Source: Myxococcales bacterium
GTDB lineage: Bacteria; Myxococcota; Myxococcia; Myxococcales; Myxococcaceae
DNA length: 30,539 nucleotides
Assembly (NCBI GenBank): GCA_003153055.1
Contig: PMBV01000225.1
Span: 1 to 30,539 of the forward strand
Direction: 5' to 3'
Part shown: positions 7,564 to 16,600 of the stretch, in pieces
How positions within the stretch are numbered: position 1 is the stretch's first letter
Layout of the letters: each line of letters opens with the position of its first letter
The notes under the pieces: model-generated
What the model was told of the DNA's origin: nothing
Database searches by the model: none
What the model saw: the letters and a program-made list of their open reading frames with translations, nothing else
Translations under genes and position numbers: made by a program

Positions 7564-9708
7564 ATGGGAGCCCTGGTGATGACGTTGCTCGCGGCTGGCG
7601 CAGACGAACAGTTCCTCCGCGAGTACGCCGAGACGCGCGGCTACAGCGCCGGGCGCCCGACCATGGTCAGGGTGAGCCCCGACGGGAAGACCGCGGTGTA
7701 CCTCCGAGGCGAGGCCCGCGACGTGCGCCAGCGGCTGTACGCGCTCGACCTCGCCACTGGCCAGGAGTCGACGCTCCTCACCCCCGAGGCGCTCCTCGGC
7801 GGGACCCAAGAGCACCTCTCGGTGGCCGAGAGGGCTCGCCTCGAGCGAATGCGGGTGACGGCCCGTGGCTTCACCAGCTACCGCTTGTCGAGAGACGGCC
7901 AGCGCGTCGTGGTGGTGCTCTCCGGGAGGCTCTCGTTGCTCGACCGAGCCCGGGGCACTGTCACCGCGTTGAAGACCGGCCCAGGTCCTGCCATCGACCC
8001 GACGTTCTCTCCCGACGGCGCCCTCTTGGCCTACGTGCGGAACAACGACCTGTACGTCATCGACCTCGAGCGCAACGTGGAGCGCCCGGTGACGAAGGGA
8101 GGCACCGAAGAGAAGCCCAACGGCCTCGCCGAGTTCGTCGCCCAAGAAGAGATGCACCGCTTCTCGGGCTTCTGGTTCAGCCCCGATTCCAAGGCCATCG
8201 CCTTCCAACAGACTGATCACTCCGGCGTCGAGCGCTTCGCCATCAGCGACCCGATGCACCCCGAGGTCGACGCCAGCCACTTCTACTACCCGCGCGCTGG
8301 TCGCACGAATGCCACCGTGCGCCTGGGCGTGCAGGCCCTCGCCGGTGGGCCGCCGCGGTGGATTGAGTGGGACGCCACAACCTTCCCCTACCTCGCCACG
8401 GTGAAGTGGAAAGACGGCCCGCTGACGCTGGTGGTGCAGAACCGAGAACAGACCCGCGAGGAGGTGCTCGAGGCCGACCCCTCGACTGGTCGCACCAAGC
8501 GGCTGTTGATCGAGGAAGACGCGGCCTGGCTCAACCTCGATCAATCTTTCCCCCTGTTTTGGAAAGGGCACGGCTTCTTCTGGATGACGGAGCGAAACGG
8601 CGCTCCCGAGGTCGAGCTGCGGAACCTCGACGGGACCGCGCGGGCGAGCTGGGTGAGGCCAGACGCAGGCTTCGACAAGCTGGCCGGGTTCGACCCCAAG
8701 GGCCGTACGCTGTTCTTCACCGGGGGCCCCAACCCCACTCAGTCGCACCTGTACCGGGTGACCGACGGTGGCGCCCCCGAGCTCATGACCGACGGCGCCG
8801 AGGCCGTGGAGCTCGCCCTGCTCTCCGGTGACGATGACCTGCTCGTCGTGGAGCGCACCTCCTCGAGCGCGATGTCGTCGACCGCCGTGGTGAAGAGAGA
8901 CGGCGAGCGCCTAGCGACGCTGCCTTCGGTGGCGCTGGAGCCCTCGCTCTCGGTCTCCTCCGAGATGTTCCAGCTCGGCGGCGACGCGGGCCTCTGGGCT
9001 CAGGTGGTGAGGCCGACCGGCTTCACCGCCGGCACGAAGTACCCGGTCATCCTCGAGGTGTACGGAGGGCCGCACCGCCAGCTGGTGATGGCCTCCAAGC
9101 GGGCGGCGCTCCTCGACGGGTGGCTGGCCAACCAGGGGTTCATCGTCGTGCGCGCTGACGGCAGGGGAACTCCGCGCCGTGGTCGCGCTTGGGAACGGGC
9201 CATCTCCCACGACTTCGTCACCACCATCGTGGCGGACCAAGTCGCCGCGCTGCAGGCCCTGGGAGCGCGCATTCCCGAGATGGACCTCTCCCGGGTCGGC
9301 GTCTTCGGCTGGTCCTTCGGAGGCTCCCTCGCCGGCCTCATGGGGATGTCTCGAGGCGACGTGGTGAAGAGCGCGGTGCTCGGCGCCCCGGTGGTCGACT
9401 GGCGCGACTACGACACCCACTACACCGAGCGCTACCTCGGCCTCCCCGAGGCGCCCGGAGGCGCGTACGATGCCAACTCGCTGCTCACCGCCGTCAAGGA
9501 CGCCCGGCGACCGCTCCTGCTCATTCACGGCACGGCCGACGACAACGTCTACTTCCTCCACACCCTCAAGCTCTCCGACGCGCTGTTCCGAGCGGGGAAG
9601 CCGCACGCCGTGCTGCCCTTGACGAACTTCACGCACCTGGTGCCCGACCCTCTGGTGACGCAGCGCCTGTGGGAGCGCATCGCGTCCTTCTTCAAGGACA
9701 CGCTGTAG
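7564..9708 (+). CDS. S9 family dipeptidyl-peptidase IV-like serine peptidase
   Basis: A 714-residue peptidase with a DPP-IV-type beta-propeller (about 20-470) and an alpha/beta-hydrolase domain (about 480-714). Such enzymes cut dipeptides from N-termini, commonly after proline. The substrate-anchoring double glutamate is E195-E196 (EFVAQEEM). The triad is readable: Ser584 in GWSFGG, Asp659 in HGTADDN and His691 in NFTHLVPDP. The start ATG at 7564 is forced by an in-frame TAG at 7552; ATG at 7579 is possible. The N-terminus has only a short hydrophobic run (MTLLAAGA), shorter than a usual signal peptide, so export is uncertain. The gene stands alone, divergent from dnaX, with the TRAP operon 76 bases downstream. 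Confidence 0.93.
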   Translation: MGALVMTLLAAGADEQFLREYAETRGYSAGRPTMVRVSPDGKTAVYLRGEARDVRQRLYALDLATGQESTLLTPEALLGGTQEHLSVAERARLERMRVTARGFTSYRLSRDGQRVVVVLSGRLSLLDRARGTVTALKTGPGPAIDPTFSPDGALLAYVRNNDLYVIDLERNVERPVTKGGTEEKPNGLAEFVAQEEMHRFSGFWFSPDSKAIAFQQTDHSGVERFAISDPMHPEVDASHFYYPRAGRTNATVRLGVQALAGGPPRWIEWDATTFPYLATVKWKDGPLTLVVQNREQTREEVLEADPSTGRTKRLLIEEDAAWLNLDQSFPLFWKGHGFFWMTERNGAPEVELRNLDGTARASWVRPDAGFDKLAGFDPKGRTLFFTGGPNPTQSHLYRVTDGGAPELMTDGAEAVELALLSGDDDLLVVERTSSSAMSSTAVVKRDGERLATLPSVALEPSLSVSSEMFQLGGDAGLWAQVVRPTGFTAGTKYPVILEVYGGPHRQLVMASKRAALLDGWLANQGFIVVRADGRGTPRRGRAWERAISHDFVTTIVADQVAALQALGARIPEMDLSRVGVFGWSFGGSLAGLMGMSRGDVVKSAVLGAPVVDWRDYDTHYTERYLGLPEAPGGAYDANSLLTAVKDARRPLLLIHGTADDNVYFLHTLKLSDALFRAGKPHAVLPLTNFTHLVPDPLVTQRLWERIASFFKDTL

Positions 9709-9746
9709 CCTTTTGCCCTGCCGAGGCGCGTCAACAGACTTCGCTC

Positions 9747-9763
9747 GCCCTTGAGTGAAGGGC
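9747..9763 (+). terminator. small hairpin between peptidase and tatT
   Basis: GCCCTT-GAGTG-AAGGGC forms a 6-bp stem 38 bases past the peptidase stop. No T-run follows. It may be a weak terminator or chance. Confidence 0.2.
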
Positions 9764-9784
9764 TGGGCTATGCATCTCGCCCCT

Positions 9785-10690
9785 ATGCGCGTTCGTCTCT
9801 TCGTGCTCCTCGTGGCTGCGACCTCGACGGGCTGCCTCGATCGAATTCTCCTCGACGGTACGCTCAAGTCGACCCGTGACGCGGCCAAGGCCTTCGACAC
9901 CCTGTCGGACCTCGATGTGGCCAAGGAGGGCGCCGGGGCGAGCCTGGTCAACCTCGAGGGCATGCAGTCGCTGGCTCCCGACAACGAAGACGGCCTCTTT
10001 CTCCTCGTGCAGTCATGGACTGGCTATGCCAGCGCCTTCATCGAAGACGCCTGGGAGCGGGCCTATGACCGGGGCGACGACGACGAGGAGTCGTTTCAAG
10101 CCAACCGGGCGAAGGAGGCCTACGATCGCGCGGTGCGCTTTGGCTCCCAGCTCCTCGAGCAGCGACACCCGGGCTTTGCCTCGGCCCAGAAGAACTCCGA
10201 CACGATGAAGGCCTACCTCGCGGGCTGCACCAAGGCCGACGCCGAGACGCTCTTGTGGCTGGGGCTCGGCTGGCTGTCACGCGGTGGAGTGGCGGCCGAG
10301 CGCTCGGAGATAGTGGCCGAGCTCTTCGTGGGCGTCGCGCTCCTCGAGCGCAGCGTCGAGCTCGACGAGGGCCTCGCGTATGCCACCGGCCTCGCGGCCC
10401 TCGGCGCCTACCACGCTCGCGCCCCCGACGCCGAGCTCGCCCAGGCCAAGTCGATGTTCGACAAGGCCCTGGGGCTGACCCAGCGCCGCGCCCTCACCGT
10501 GCAGGTGATGGCCGCGCAGAACTACGCCTGCCAGGCCCACGACGAGAAGCTCTACCGTGCGCTCCTCGACGAGGTGCTGGCGGCTGGTGAAGTGCTCCCC
10601 GAGCAGCGGCTGGAGAACACCATCGCCAAGCGAAAAGCCGCCCGCTATCTCTCGGCACCCCGGCTCAAGCGTTGTGGGTTCGCACCGTGA
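9785..10690 (+). CDS. tatT: TRAP transporter TatT-family lipoprotein
   Basis: A 301-residue helical lipoprotein. The ATG at 9785 gives a clean signal sequence (MRVRLFVLLVAATSTGC) with lipobox STGC and lipidation at Cys17; earlier starts at 9755 and 9770 would push the signal inward. The rest is alpha-helical with TPR-like segments (ALLERSVELDEGLAYATGLA, AQAKSMFDKALGLTQ), as in the TatT family known from the Treponema TatT/TatP pair, where a trimeric TPR lipoprotein docks onto the TRAP binding protein. The gene is first in an operon with dctP, dctQ and dctM, which supports that role. It may hold the substrate-binding partner at a membrane surface. The substrate is unknown. Confidence 0.85.
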   Translation: MRVRLFVLLVAATSTGCLDRILLDGTLKSTRDAAKAFDTLSDLDVAKEGAGASLVNLEGMQSLAPDNEDGLFLLVQSWTGYASAFIEDAWERAYDRGDDDEESFQANRAKEAYDRAVRFGSQLLEQRHPGFASAQKNSDTMKAYLAGCTKADAETLLWLGLGWLSRGGVAAERSEIVAELFVGVALLERSVELDEGLAYATGLAALGAYHARAPDAELAQAKSMFDKALGLTQRRALTVQVMAAQNYACQAHDEKLYRALLDEVLAAGEVLPEQRLENTIAKRKAARYLSAPRLKRCGFAP

Positions 10691-10719
10691 GTGTCGCGCT
10701 GAACCCTGGAGGCAGTACC

Positions 10720-11691
10720 ATGAAGCGTCTTTTCTTTCTGTGCGTGCTGGCCGTGGCCTTGCCCGCGCTGGCCGCGCCCACCGTGCTCAAGATCGGCTCC
10801 AACGCCCCCCGCGAGTCACCGTGGGGTCAGGTGCTGCGAGTGTGGATCAAGGCCGTCAAAGACAAGACCCACGGCGAGGTCGAGCTCGAGGTCTTCTGGA
10901 ACGCGACCCAGGGTGACGAGCCGGCCCAGCTGTCCAAGATGAAGACCGGTCAGCTCGACGGGGCGGTGGTGACGGCGGTGGGCCTCGGAGTCGTCGACCC
11001 CAACGTCAACATTCTGCAGGCGCCGGGGCTGTGCGCCGGCTGGGCCGAGCTCGACAAGCTCCGCGATGCCCTGCGGCCGAAGTTCGATCAGTCGTTCCGC
11101 GCGGCGGGCTTCGAGCTGGTCGGCTGGGGCGACGTGGGCCTCGATCGCCTGATGTCGAAGGGCTTCCCGATAAGGACCCCCGAGGACCTCAAGGGCAAGC
11201 GCCCGTGGATCTGGCGGGAGGACCCAGTGCTGCCTCCGCTGTTCCAGGCCCTCGGCGTGGTGCCGGTGCCCACCAGCGTGCCCGAGGTCATCACCGAGCT
11301 GTCCACTGGCAACGTCAACATGCTGAGCGTGTCGGCCCTCGCCGCCGAGCAGCTCCAGTGGTCCAGCCGCCTCGACCACGTCAACCTCATGGTGGTCGCG
11401 CCCAACATCGGGGGCATTGTCCTCTCGAAGGCCAAGCTCGACGCGCTCAAGCCCGAGCAGCGCGCCGTGGTGCTCGAGACCGGGCACATCGCCGCGCGGG
11501 CCCTCACCGAGCGCATTCGCCGCGAAGACGCCGAGGCCATGGAGCGGCTCAAGAAGCGCATGACCGTGGTGGAGCCCTCGGCGGCCGAGCGGGCCGCGTG
11601 GAGCAAGGCCTTCGCTGACGCGCGCGCCCGCCTGGCGCGGGGCACCTTCTCGCCCGAGTTGATGAAGGAAGCCGAAGCGCTGGCCAAGTGA
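10720..11691 (+). CDS. dctP: TRAP transporter substrate-binding protein DctP
   Basis: A 323-residue periplasmic binding protein. The signal peptide is MKRLFFLCVLAVALPALAA, cut before PTVLKIG. GGAGG at 10708-10712 sits ahead of the ATG, which decides the start. The DctP fold is seen from LKIGSNAPRESPWGQVLRVW through IRTPEDLKGKRPWIW and the helical C-terminus. The usual substrate-clamping arginine region reads RPWIWRED, so the ligand may differ from C4-dicarboxylates. It lies 29 bases after tatT, and its TGA overlaps the dctQ ATG by one base. Together with TatT this resembles a TPR-associated TRAP system. Confidence 0.92.
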   Translation: MKRLFFLCVLAVALPALAAPTVLKIGSNAPRESPWGQVLRVWIKAVKDKTHGEVELEVFWNATQGDEPAQLSKMKTGQLDGAVVTAVGLGVVDPNVNILQAPGLCAGWAELDKLRDALRPKFDQSFRAAGFELVGWGDVGLDRLMSKGFPIRTPEDLKGKRPWIWREDPVLPPLFQALGVVPVPTSVPEVITELSTGNVNMLSVSALAAEQLQWSSRLDHVNLMVVAPNIGGIVLSKAKLDALKPEQRAVVLETGHIAARALTERIRREDAEAMERLKKRMTVVEPSAAERAAWSKAFADARARLARGTFSPELMKEAEALAK

Positions 11692-12665
11692 TGGCAGTGT
11701 CACGGCGGCTCCTCGATCGCCTCGACGCCCTCTGGGGCGAGGCCGAGCTCGGCACCAGCCTCGCGGTCCTCGCGGCGCTGGTGGGCTCGCTCATTGCGTG
11801 GGTGGCCCTCAAGGGCCTCTCGTCGCGCACCACTGACACCTTCGTGGCCGGCCTCGTCTTCCGCGCGGTCACCTCGGCGGTCCTCGTGGGTGCCCTGGGT
11901 CAGTGGCTGTGGCGAGGCTCGCGCCTCACCTGGCCCTTGGCGCTGCTCGCCGCCGCCTCCGCGTGGCTCTGGCGGGACGCGGGCGCCGACTACTTCAACA
12001 ACCTCCTCGGCTGGCTTCAGGACGGCTCGCTGTTGACTTGGATCGGTGGCTTGCGGGGCCTGGGCACCCGGCTCACCCTCTGGCTCGCCCTCCTCGGGGC
12101 CTCGCTCGCCACTGCCTCGGGCCGGCACGTCACCATCGACGTGCTCAGTCGATCGCTGGGCGACGCGGCCCGGCGCCCCCTCGCCTACCTGGGTGGAGTG
12201 GTGGGCGCGGTCGTGTGCCTCATGGCCGCCTGGGGCTTCTTCGACTTCTCGGCCGTCGATGGCTTCGAGGTCTCGGCCGGCGCACCGGTTCGAGAGAAGG
12301 TCCTCACCGTGGCCGAGGGCGTCGGTCGTCACCTGTCGCTCGCCTCGCGGCAGGTTCGCATCGATCTCGCGATGGCCCCCAAGGTCCTCCAGGGTCAGCC
12401 CTGGAGCCGCTCGCTCAGCGGCGCCCAGTGGAACGAGCTCCTCGGCGACGACCCGCGGCTCCAAGCCCAGCGAGAGTTGGACCCCGAGACGATGCGCTCG
12501 CCGCTCCTCTCCCGGCCCGAGGAGGCGTCGCGGGGGCTCTTCGTCAAAGACTTCAACCTCATTGTGCCCTTCGGGCTCTTGATGATGGCCTTGCGCTTCG
12601 TCCTCTGGCTCCTCCGTGGGGCGCCGGTCGAGGCTGCCCACGGGCCCTCGGAGGGTGACGCATGA
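11691..12665 (+). CDS. dctQ: TRAP transporter small permease DctQ, enlarged
   Basis: A 324-residue inner-membrane protein in the DctQ position. Hydrophobic segments lie near residues 19-40, 50-72, 77-92, 115-140, 160-185 and 290-312. Family members usually have four membrane helices and 160-200 residues, so this one carries extra helices near the N-terminus and a soluble insert of about 100 residues (from about DFSAVDGFEVSAG to SRGLFVKDF) before the last helix. ATG at 11691 overlaps the dctP stop (TGATG); GTG at 11688 is an alternative. The dctM start overlaps its stop (ATGA). The call rests mostly on position and the RHVTIDVLSRSL segment, which is DctQ-like. Confidence 0.8.
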   Translation: MAVSRRLLDRLDALWGEAELGTSLAVLAALVGSLIAWVALKGLSSRTTDTFVAGLVFRAVTSAVLVGALGQWLWRGSRLTWPLALLAAASAWLWRDAGADYFNNLLGWLQDGSLLTWIGGLRGLGTRLTLWLALLGASLATASGRHVTIDVLSRSLGDAARRPLAYLGGVVGAVVCLMAAWGFFDFSAVDGFEVSAGAPVREKVLTVAEGVGRHLSLASRQVRIDLAMAPKVLQGQPWSRSLSGAQWNELLGDDPRLQAQRELDPETMRSPLLSRPEEASRGLFVKDFNLIVPFGLLMMALRFVLWLLRGAPVEAAHGPSEGDA

Positions 12666-14197
12666 GCGGCGCGAGAAGGGGCCTGACCCTGGGCGCGGCG
12701 GCCACCACGGCGGGCGCTGCCTGGGCCGGAGGAGGGTGGGGCGCCGCTCTGGTGACGCTGCTCGCCCTGGCTGGGGTGCCGTTGTTCGCGGTCATGGGCG
12801 GTGGCGCGGCCCTCGCTTGGCTCATCGAGGGGGCCCCGCTGAACCGGCTCGCGCCCAAGGTCCTCGACGAGCAGTTCGCCGGCTCGCCGGTGCTGGTGAC
12901 GATTCCCCTCTTCACGTTGCTCGGCTACGTGCTGGCCGAGTCGCAGGCGCCTCAGCGCATCGTGCAGGCCTCGAGGGCCCTGTTCGGTTGGCTGCCCGGT
13001 GGCCTGGCGCTGGTCTGCCTCTTCGCCAGCGCCTTCTTCACCACCCTCACGGGAGGCAGCGGCGTCACCATCGTCGCCATTGGCGGGCTGCTCTACCCGA
13101 CGCTGCGGGCCCAGGGCTACTCGGAGCGGTTTTCCCTCGGGCTCATCACCACCGGCGGCTCGCTGGGGCTGCTCTTGCCTCCCTCGCTCCCCATCTTGGT
13201 CTACGCGCTGGTGGCCGGGCTCGACTTCGAGCAGGCGTTCAGGGCGGGGCTGCTGCCTGGGCTCTTGGTAATGGCGCTCCTCGGCCTCTACGCCGCGTGG
13301 GTCGGCCATCGCGACAAGATTCCCACTGATCGCTTCGAGCTCCGCGCGGCCGTGGTGGCGCTGGGCCTGGTGAAGTGGGAGCTGGGCATTCCCCTGGTCA
13401 TCTTGGGGGGCCTGGGGACCAGCCTCACGACCCTCGACGAATCGGCGGCCCTGGCGTTGTTCTACACGCTCTTCGTCGCCCTCTTCGTGCACCGAGACCT
13501 GCGGGTGAAGGAGCTCCCGCGGGTGGTGCGCTCGGCCCTGGCCCTGTCGGGGGCCGTCATTCTCATTCTGTTGATGGCCAACGCGCTGATGAACGTGGTC
13601 ATCGATCGCCAGGTCCCCGCCAAGGTGCTCGAGGCCCTGGTGGCGCTGGGGCTCAGGGAGCGGTGGCAGTTTCTCGTCGTGCTCAACATCTTTCTGATTG
13701 TCGTCGGCATGCTGATGGACGGCTTCTCGGCGCTCCTCGTCGCCGTGCCGTTGGTGCTGCCCTTCGCGGCGCGGTTCGGGCTCCACCCCTTTCACCTGGC
13801 GATGATGTTCATTCTCAACCTCGAGCTCGCGTTCTCGGCGCCTCCGCTCGGGCTCAATCTCTTCATCGCCAGCTTCCGCTTTCGAAGGCCCGTCGCGTCG
13901 CTCTACCGGGCGGTGGTGCCCTTCGTGCTCTTGCTCACCCTGTCGCTGTTGGGCGTGATGCAGGTGCCGTGGCTCTCGACCGCGCTGGTGCAGCCGGAGA
14001 TCGACCGCCGCCGGCTCGAGGCCGCTCGGCTGGGGGTGGCCCCTCGCGAGGCGTGGTCCATGGAGTGCGTTCAGGAAGACTCGCTCAACCCGCACCCCTG
14101 CACCGAGGAGGAGCGCGCGAAGTACGAGGTCGACGCGGGGGACGACTCGGGTGATGACGACGCCCTGCTCAAGGAGATGATGAAGGAGACCCCCTAA
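12662..14197 (+). CDS. dctM: TRAP transporter large permease DctM
   Basis: A 511-residue membrane protein with about twelve hydrophobic segments, the size and pattern of DctM, which forms the Na+-driven transport channel. Typical stretches include FAGSPVLVTIPLFTLLGYVL, FASAFFTTLTGGSGVTIVAI, SLGLLLPPSLPILVYALVAG and LNLELAFSAPPLGLNLFIAS. The ATG overlaps the dctQ stop by four bases (ATGA), so the two are translationally coupled. The last 45 residues or so form a soluble tail with an acidic run (DAGDDSGDDDALLKEMMKE) and two cysteines (SMECVQEDSLNPHPC) not usual for the family. A hairpin terminator follows directly. Confidence 0.94.
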   Translation: MSGARRGLTLGAAATTAGAAWAGGGWGAALVTLLALAGVPLFAVMGGGAALAWLIEGAPLNRLAPKVLDEQFAGSPVLVTIPLFTLLGYVLAESQAPQRIVQASRALFGWLPGGLALVCLFASAFFTTLTGGSGVTIVAIGGLLYPTLRAQGYSERFSLGLITTGGSLGLLLPPSLPILVYALVAGLDFEQAFRAGLLPGLLVMALLGLYAAWVGHRDKIPTDRFELRAAVVALGLVKWELGIPLVILGGLGTSLTTLDESAALALFYTLFVALFVHRDLRVKELPRVVRSALALSGAVILILLMANALMNVVIDRQVPAKVLEALVALGLRERWQFLVVLNIFLIVVGMLMDGFSALLVAVPLVLPFAARFGLHPFHLAMMFILNLELAFSAPPLGLNLFIASFRFRRPVASLYRAVVPFVLLLTLSLLGVMQVPWLSTALVQPEIDRRRLEAARLGVAPREAWSMECVQEDSLNPHPCTEEERAKYEVDAGDDSGDDDALLKEMMKETP

Positions 14198-14202
14198 AAG
14201 TT

Positions 14203-14232
14203 CGAGGGCCCGGTCCCCCGACCGAGCCCTCG
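14203..14232 (-). terminator. hairpin terminator shared by csp (minus) and dctM (plus)
   Basis: CGAGGGC at 14203-14209 pairs with GCCCTCG at 14226-14232, with an inner CGGTC/GACCG stem. On the minus strand the stem is followed by AACTTTTAGG, giving a short U-run, so it fits best as the terminator of the cold-shock gene. It also lies just after the dctM stop and may act both ways. Confidence 0.65.
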
Positions 14233-14258
14233 TGGTGCTGCGCCTTCAAGTGCCGATG

Positions 14259-14462
14259 TCAGGTGGGTCGTACGTTCTGCGCCTGCAGGCCCTTAGGCCC
14301 TTGGGCGACATCGAACTGTACCTTCTGTCCCTCCGCGAGTGTGCGGAAACCATCCATCTGGATAGAGGAGTGGTGGCAAAAAACGTCCTCACCGCCGCCG
14401 TCCTGCACGATGAAGCCGTAGCCCTTCGAGTCATTAAACCACTTCACAGTACCGGTTGCCAT
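14259..14462 (-). CDS. cold-shock domain protein CspA family
   Basis: A 67-residue single cold-shock domain, a small RNA/DNA chaperone. The start is [14 protein letters not shown]1 is KGYGFI at residues 13-18 and RNP2 is VFCHHS at 27-32, where most proteobacterial CspA have VFVHF. As I recall, the VFCHH form is common in myxobacterial CspA. The ATG at 14462 has a purine-rich ribosome site upstream (AGAAGGAAAGC). It is a single-gene unit, convergent with dctM, ending in the shared hairpin. A long upstream leader is possible, as in other csp genes. Confidence 0.96.
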   Translation of the reverse strand: MATGTVKWFNDSKGYGFIVQDGGGEDVFCHHSSIQMDGFRTLAEGQKVQFDVAQGPKGLQAQNVRPT

Positions 14463-14846
14463 GCTTCTGCTTTCCTTCTTTCGCTCCGAGCGGCCCCCCA
14501 GCTCCGCTTGGGTCCCCCGCTGCGTGCATGCGAGAGGCAAACTAGACCCTACCCCGTCGCCACCGGAAAAGTCCACGAGTGACAGCTACAACTTGCAGAC
14601 TCTGTTCAGACGCTCGTGAGGCAGGTATTCGTGACCCATGGGGTTTGTCAGGCGGTGCCGGTAGTCCGCTGTCATCTAGCGGCTGTGCGTGTCAGCCCGT
14701 GTGTTGCTCTGACCTCCATTTAAGTGACAAGGGTCATGTGTTGGCACGAGGAAGCGCAAGGGGCGATCGGTGTCGAATTGGTGTAGGCGGCGGGAGACGC
14801 ACAACTTGCGTGCGTCCGCGACGCAGCGCGGGTAGGTTCCGCCTCC
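14463..14846. other. intergenic region holding csp leader and divergent promoters
   Basis: These 384 bases separate the divergent csp and membrane-protein genes. The region is more AT-rich than its surroundings around 14580-14770. It contains a small dyad CCGCT-N7-AGCGG near 14666-14682. No clear -35/-10 pair stands out and no protein-like open frame was found. The part next to 14462 probably forms the csp 5' leader. Confidence 0.4.
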
Positions 14847-15335
14847 ATGACTCCCGCGAGCACCCTGGTTCGATCCTTCCCCAGGACATTGAGAAGTAGG
14901 AACTGGCCGTTGCTGGCCTTGGTGTTCATCTTGGGGGCCGTGCCGGCGCTCGTCGTGTGGCGGGCCGAGAGCCAGACAGGGCTGTGGGTCGTCGGCGGCG
15001 TGGTGGCGTTCCTGGTGGTGCTGGTGCTCCTGGTTCCGCTGCTGGTCGAGCTGTTTGGAGCGCGGTTCGTCTCAGCGCTCCATGAAGACGGCTTCGAGGC
15101 TCGACGAGTGATGCGCCGGTCCTTCGTTCCCTGGAATGACGTGGAGCGGGTCCGCGCTGGCTCGCTGGTGGTCTACGTACAGGGAGCGACGGTGCGTCAG
15201 GAGGTCTTCGACGTGGACTACGGCGATCGAACCCCCGCCCGCATCACCGCCAAGGAGGGCGGCGCGGAGACGGCCGAGTTCATCGTGCAGCACGCGGGGC
15301 TCACCTGGGAGGGCGACATCGCCGAGAAGGCCTGA
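14847..15335 (+). CDS. membrane protein with PH-like domain, hypothetical
   Basis: A 162-residue protein. After about 18 residues come two hydrophobic segments (about 22-37 WPLLALVFILGAVPAL and 46-70 LWVVGGVVAFLVVLVLLVPL), forming a membrane hairpin. The remaining 90 residues are soluble and look like a bacterial PH-type beta fold (EDGFEARRVMRRSFVPWNDV, VRAGSLVVYVQG). The ATG at 14847 has no strong ribosome site. It is convergent with sucB. The function is unknown; the family guess rests on the pattern of membrane hairpin plus W-x-D-V-x-R strand. Confidence 0.7.
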   Translation: MTPASTLVRSFPRTLRSRNWPLLALVFILGAVPALVVWRAESQTGLWVVGGVVAFLVVLVLLVPLLVELFGARFVSALHEDGFEARRVMRRSFVPWNDVERVRAGSLVVYVQGATVRQEVFDVDYGDRTPARITAKEGGAETAEFIVQHAGLTWEGDIAEKA

Positions 15336-15346
15336 GGCGTGCGAGG

Positions 15347-15369
15347 CCACTCCTGCTCAGAGGGAGTGG
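15347..15369 (+). terminator. hairpin between convergent genes
   Basis: CCACTCC (15347-15353) and GGAGTGG (15363-15369) form a perfect 7-bp stem with a nine-base loop, 11 bases past the upstream stop and 20 bases before the end of sucB. There is no T-run, so termination is plausible but unproven. Confidence 0.35.
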
Positions 15370-15388
15370 GCCCGCCCTCCGTTGGTCT

Positions 15389-16597
15389 TCACAGCTCGAG
15401 CAGCAGGCGCTCTGGCGACTCGACGCACTCCTTGAGGCGCACCAGGAACTGCACCGCCTCGCGGCCGTCGATGAGCCGGTGATCGTAGCTGAGCGCGAGG
15501 TACATCATCGGCCGGGCGACGATCTGCCCGTCGCGCACCACCGGGCGCTCCAAGATGTTGTGCATGCCCAAGATGCCCGTCTGTGGCGGGTTGAGGATCG
15601 GCGTCGAGAGCATCGAGCCGAAGATGCCGCCGTTCGAGATGGTGAAGGTGCCTCCTTGCAGGTCGGCGAGCTGGAGCTTGTCGGCCCGGGCCTTGGCGCC
15701 GAAATCGGCGATGACCTTCTCGAGGTCGGCCATAGAGCGCTGATCGGCGTCGCGGATGACCGGCACGACGAGGCCGCGGCTGCCCGACACGGCGACGCCG
15801 ACATCGTAGTAGTGATGAAAGACGACCTCTTCGCCCTCGAGCGAGCCGTTGACCGCGGGGAAGGCCTTGAGCGCATCGACCGCCGCCCTGACGAAGAAGC
15901 TCATGAAGCCGAGCTTGATGCCGTGCTTCTTCTCGAAGCGCTCGTTGTACTGCTTGCGAATGGCCATCACGGCGCTCATGTCCACCTCGTTGAAGGTGGT
16001 GAGAATGGCGGCCGTCGACTGGGCCTCGAGGAGGCGCTGGGCGACGCGCTTGCGCAGCGGCGTCATGCGCACGCGCTCCTCGCGCTGACCGGGCGTCCGA
16101 GCGAGTGTCTGGGCCGGCGCCGCCGCGGCAACCTTGGGCGGCTCGACCGGCGGTGCGACCGTGGCCTGTGGCGCCGCGCGCACGACGTCGTCCTTCATCA
16201 CTCTGCCTTTGACACCCGAGCCGGCGATGGCGCCGGGGTCGAGGCCTTTGTCGGCGGCCATCGCCTTGGCCACTGGCGTCGGCCTGGGCCCTGCGCTCGA
16301 CTCGACGGGAGCGGGCGCGGCCTTCGGGGCGCTCGTCACCGCTGGGGCGGCGGCCACCGCTCCCTGGGTGATGGTGCCGAGGGTGTCGCCGATCTTCACC
16401 TTGGCGCCCTCACCGAAGGCCAAGGACTCGATGGTGCCGGCGGCAGGTGCCTGCACGTCGATGGTCACTTTGTCGGTCTCGAGGACGGCGATGGGCTCGT
16501 CGGCGGCGACGGTGTCGCCCACCTTCTTGTGGAACTTCCCGATGATGGCCTCGGTGATGGACTCTCCGAGGGTGGGCACCTTGATCTCGACGGACAT
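15389..16597 (-). CDS. sucB: 2-oxoglutarate dehydrogenase E2, dihydrolipoyl succinyltransferase
   Basis: A 402-residue E2 subunit of the TCA-cycle 2-oxoglutarate dehydrogenase complex, moving the succinyl group to CoA. The lipoyl domain is at 1-77 with the lipoylated Lys43 in ETDKVTIDV. An Ala/Pro linker follows, then the E3-binding segment ([21 protein letters not shown]) and the catalytic domain. His373 and Asp377 in DHRLIDG are the active-site residues. The start [16 protein letters not shown] is standard. It begins three bases after the sucA stop, so the two form an operon. Neither lpd nor sucCD is in the window. One lipoyl domain and this length fit SucB rather than pyruvate E2. Confidence 0.96.
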   Translation of the reverse strand: MSVEIKVPTLGESITEAIIGKFHKKVGDTVAADEPIAVLETDKVTIDVQAPAAGTIESLAFGEGAKVKIGDTLGTITQGAVAAAPAVTSAPKAAPAPVESSAGPRPTPVAKAMAADKGLDPGAIAGSGVKGRVMKDDVVRAAPQATVAPPVEPPKVAAAAPAQTLARTPGQREERVRMTPLRKRVAQRLLEAQSTAAILTTFNEVDMSAVMAIRKQYNERFEKKHGIKLGFMSFFVRAAVDALKAFPAVNGSLEGEEVVFHHYYDVGVAVSGSRGLVVPVIRDADQRSMADLEKVIADFGAKARADKLQLADLQGGTFTISNGGIFGSMLSTPILNPPQTGILGMHNILERPVVRDGQIVARPMMYLALSYDHRLIDGREAVQFLVRLKECVESPERLLLEL

Positions 16598-16600
16598 TCG

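Noticed and set aside
6253..8748. A very long minus-strand open frame reaching upstream of dnaX
   Set aside because: The part beyond 7452 is antisense to the S9 peptidase, which has clear catalytic motifs; the conserved DnaX start is at 7452.
12395..14095. A 566-codon minus-strand open frame
   Set aside because: It is antisense to dctQ/dctM, rich in Arg/Gly/Glu/His, and has no family motifs; a typical high-GC shadow.
14259..14462. RNP2 variant VFCHHS in the cold-shock protein as a novelty
   Set aside because: I recall this variant as common in myxobacterial CspA, so it helps taxonomy but is not unusual.
14735..14752. TGGCAC near 14733 as a sigma-54 promoter
   Set aside because: The required TTGC/GC element at the correct spacing is absent.
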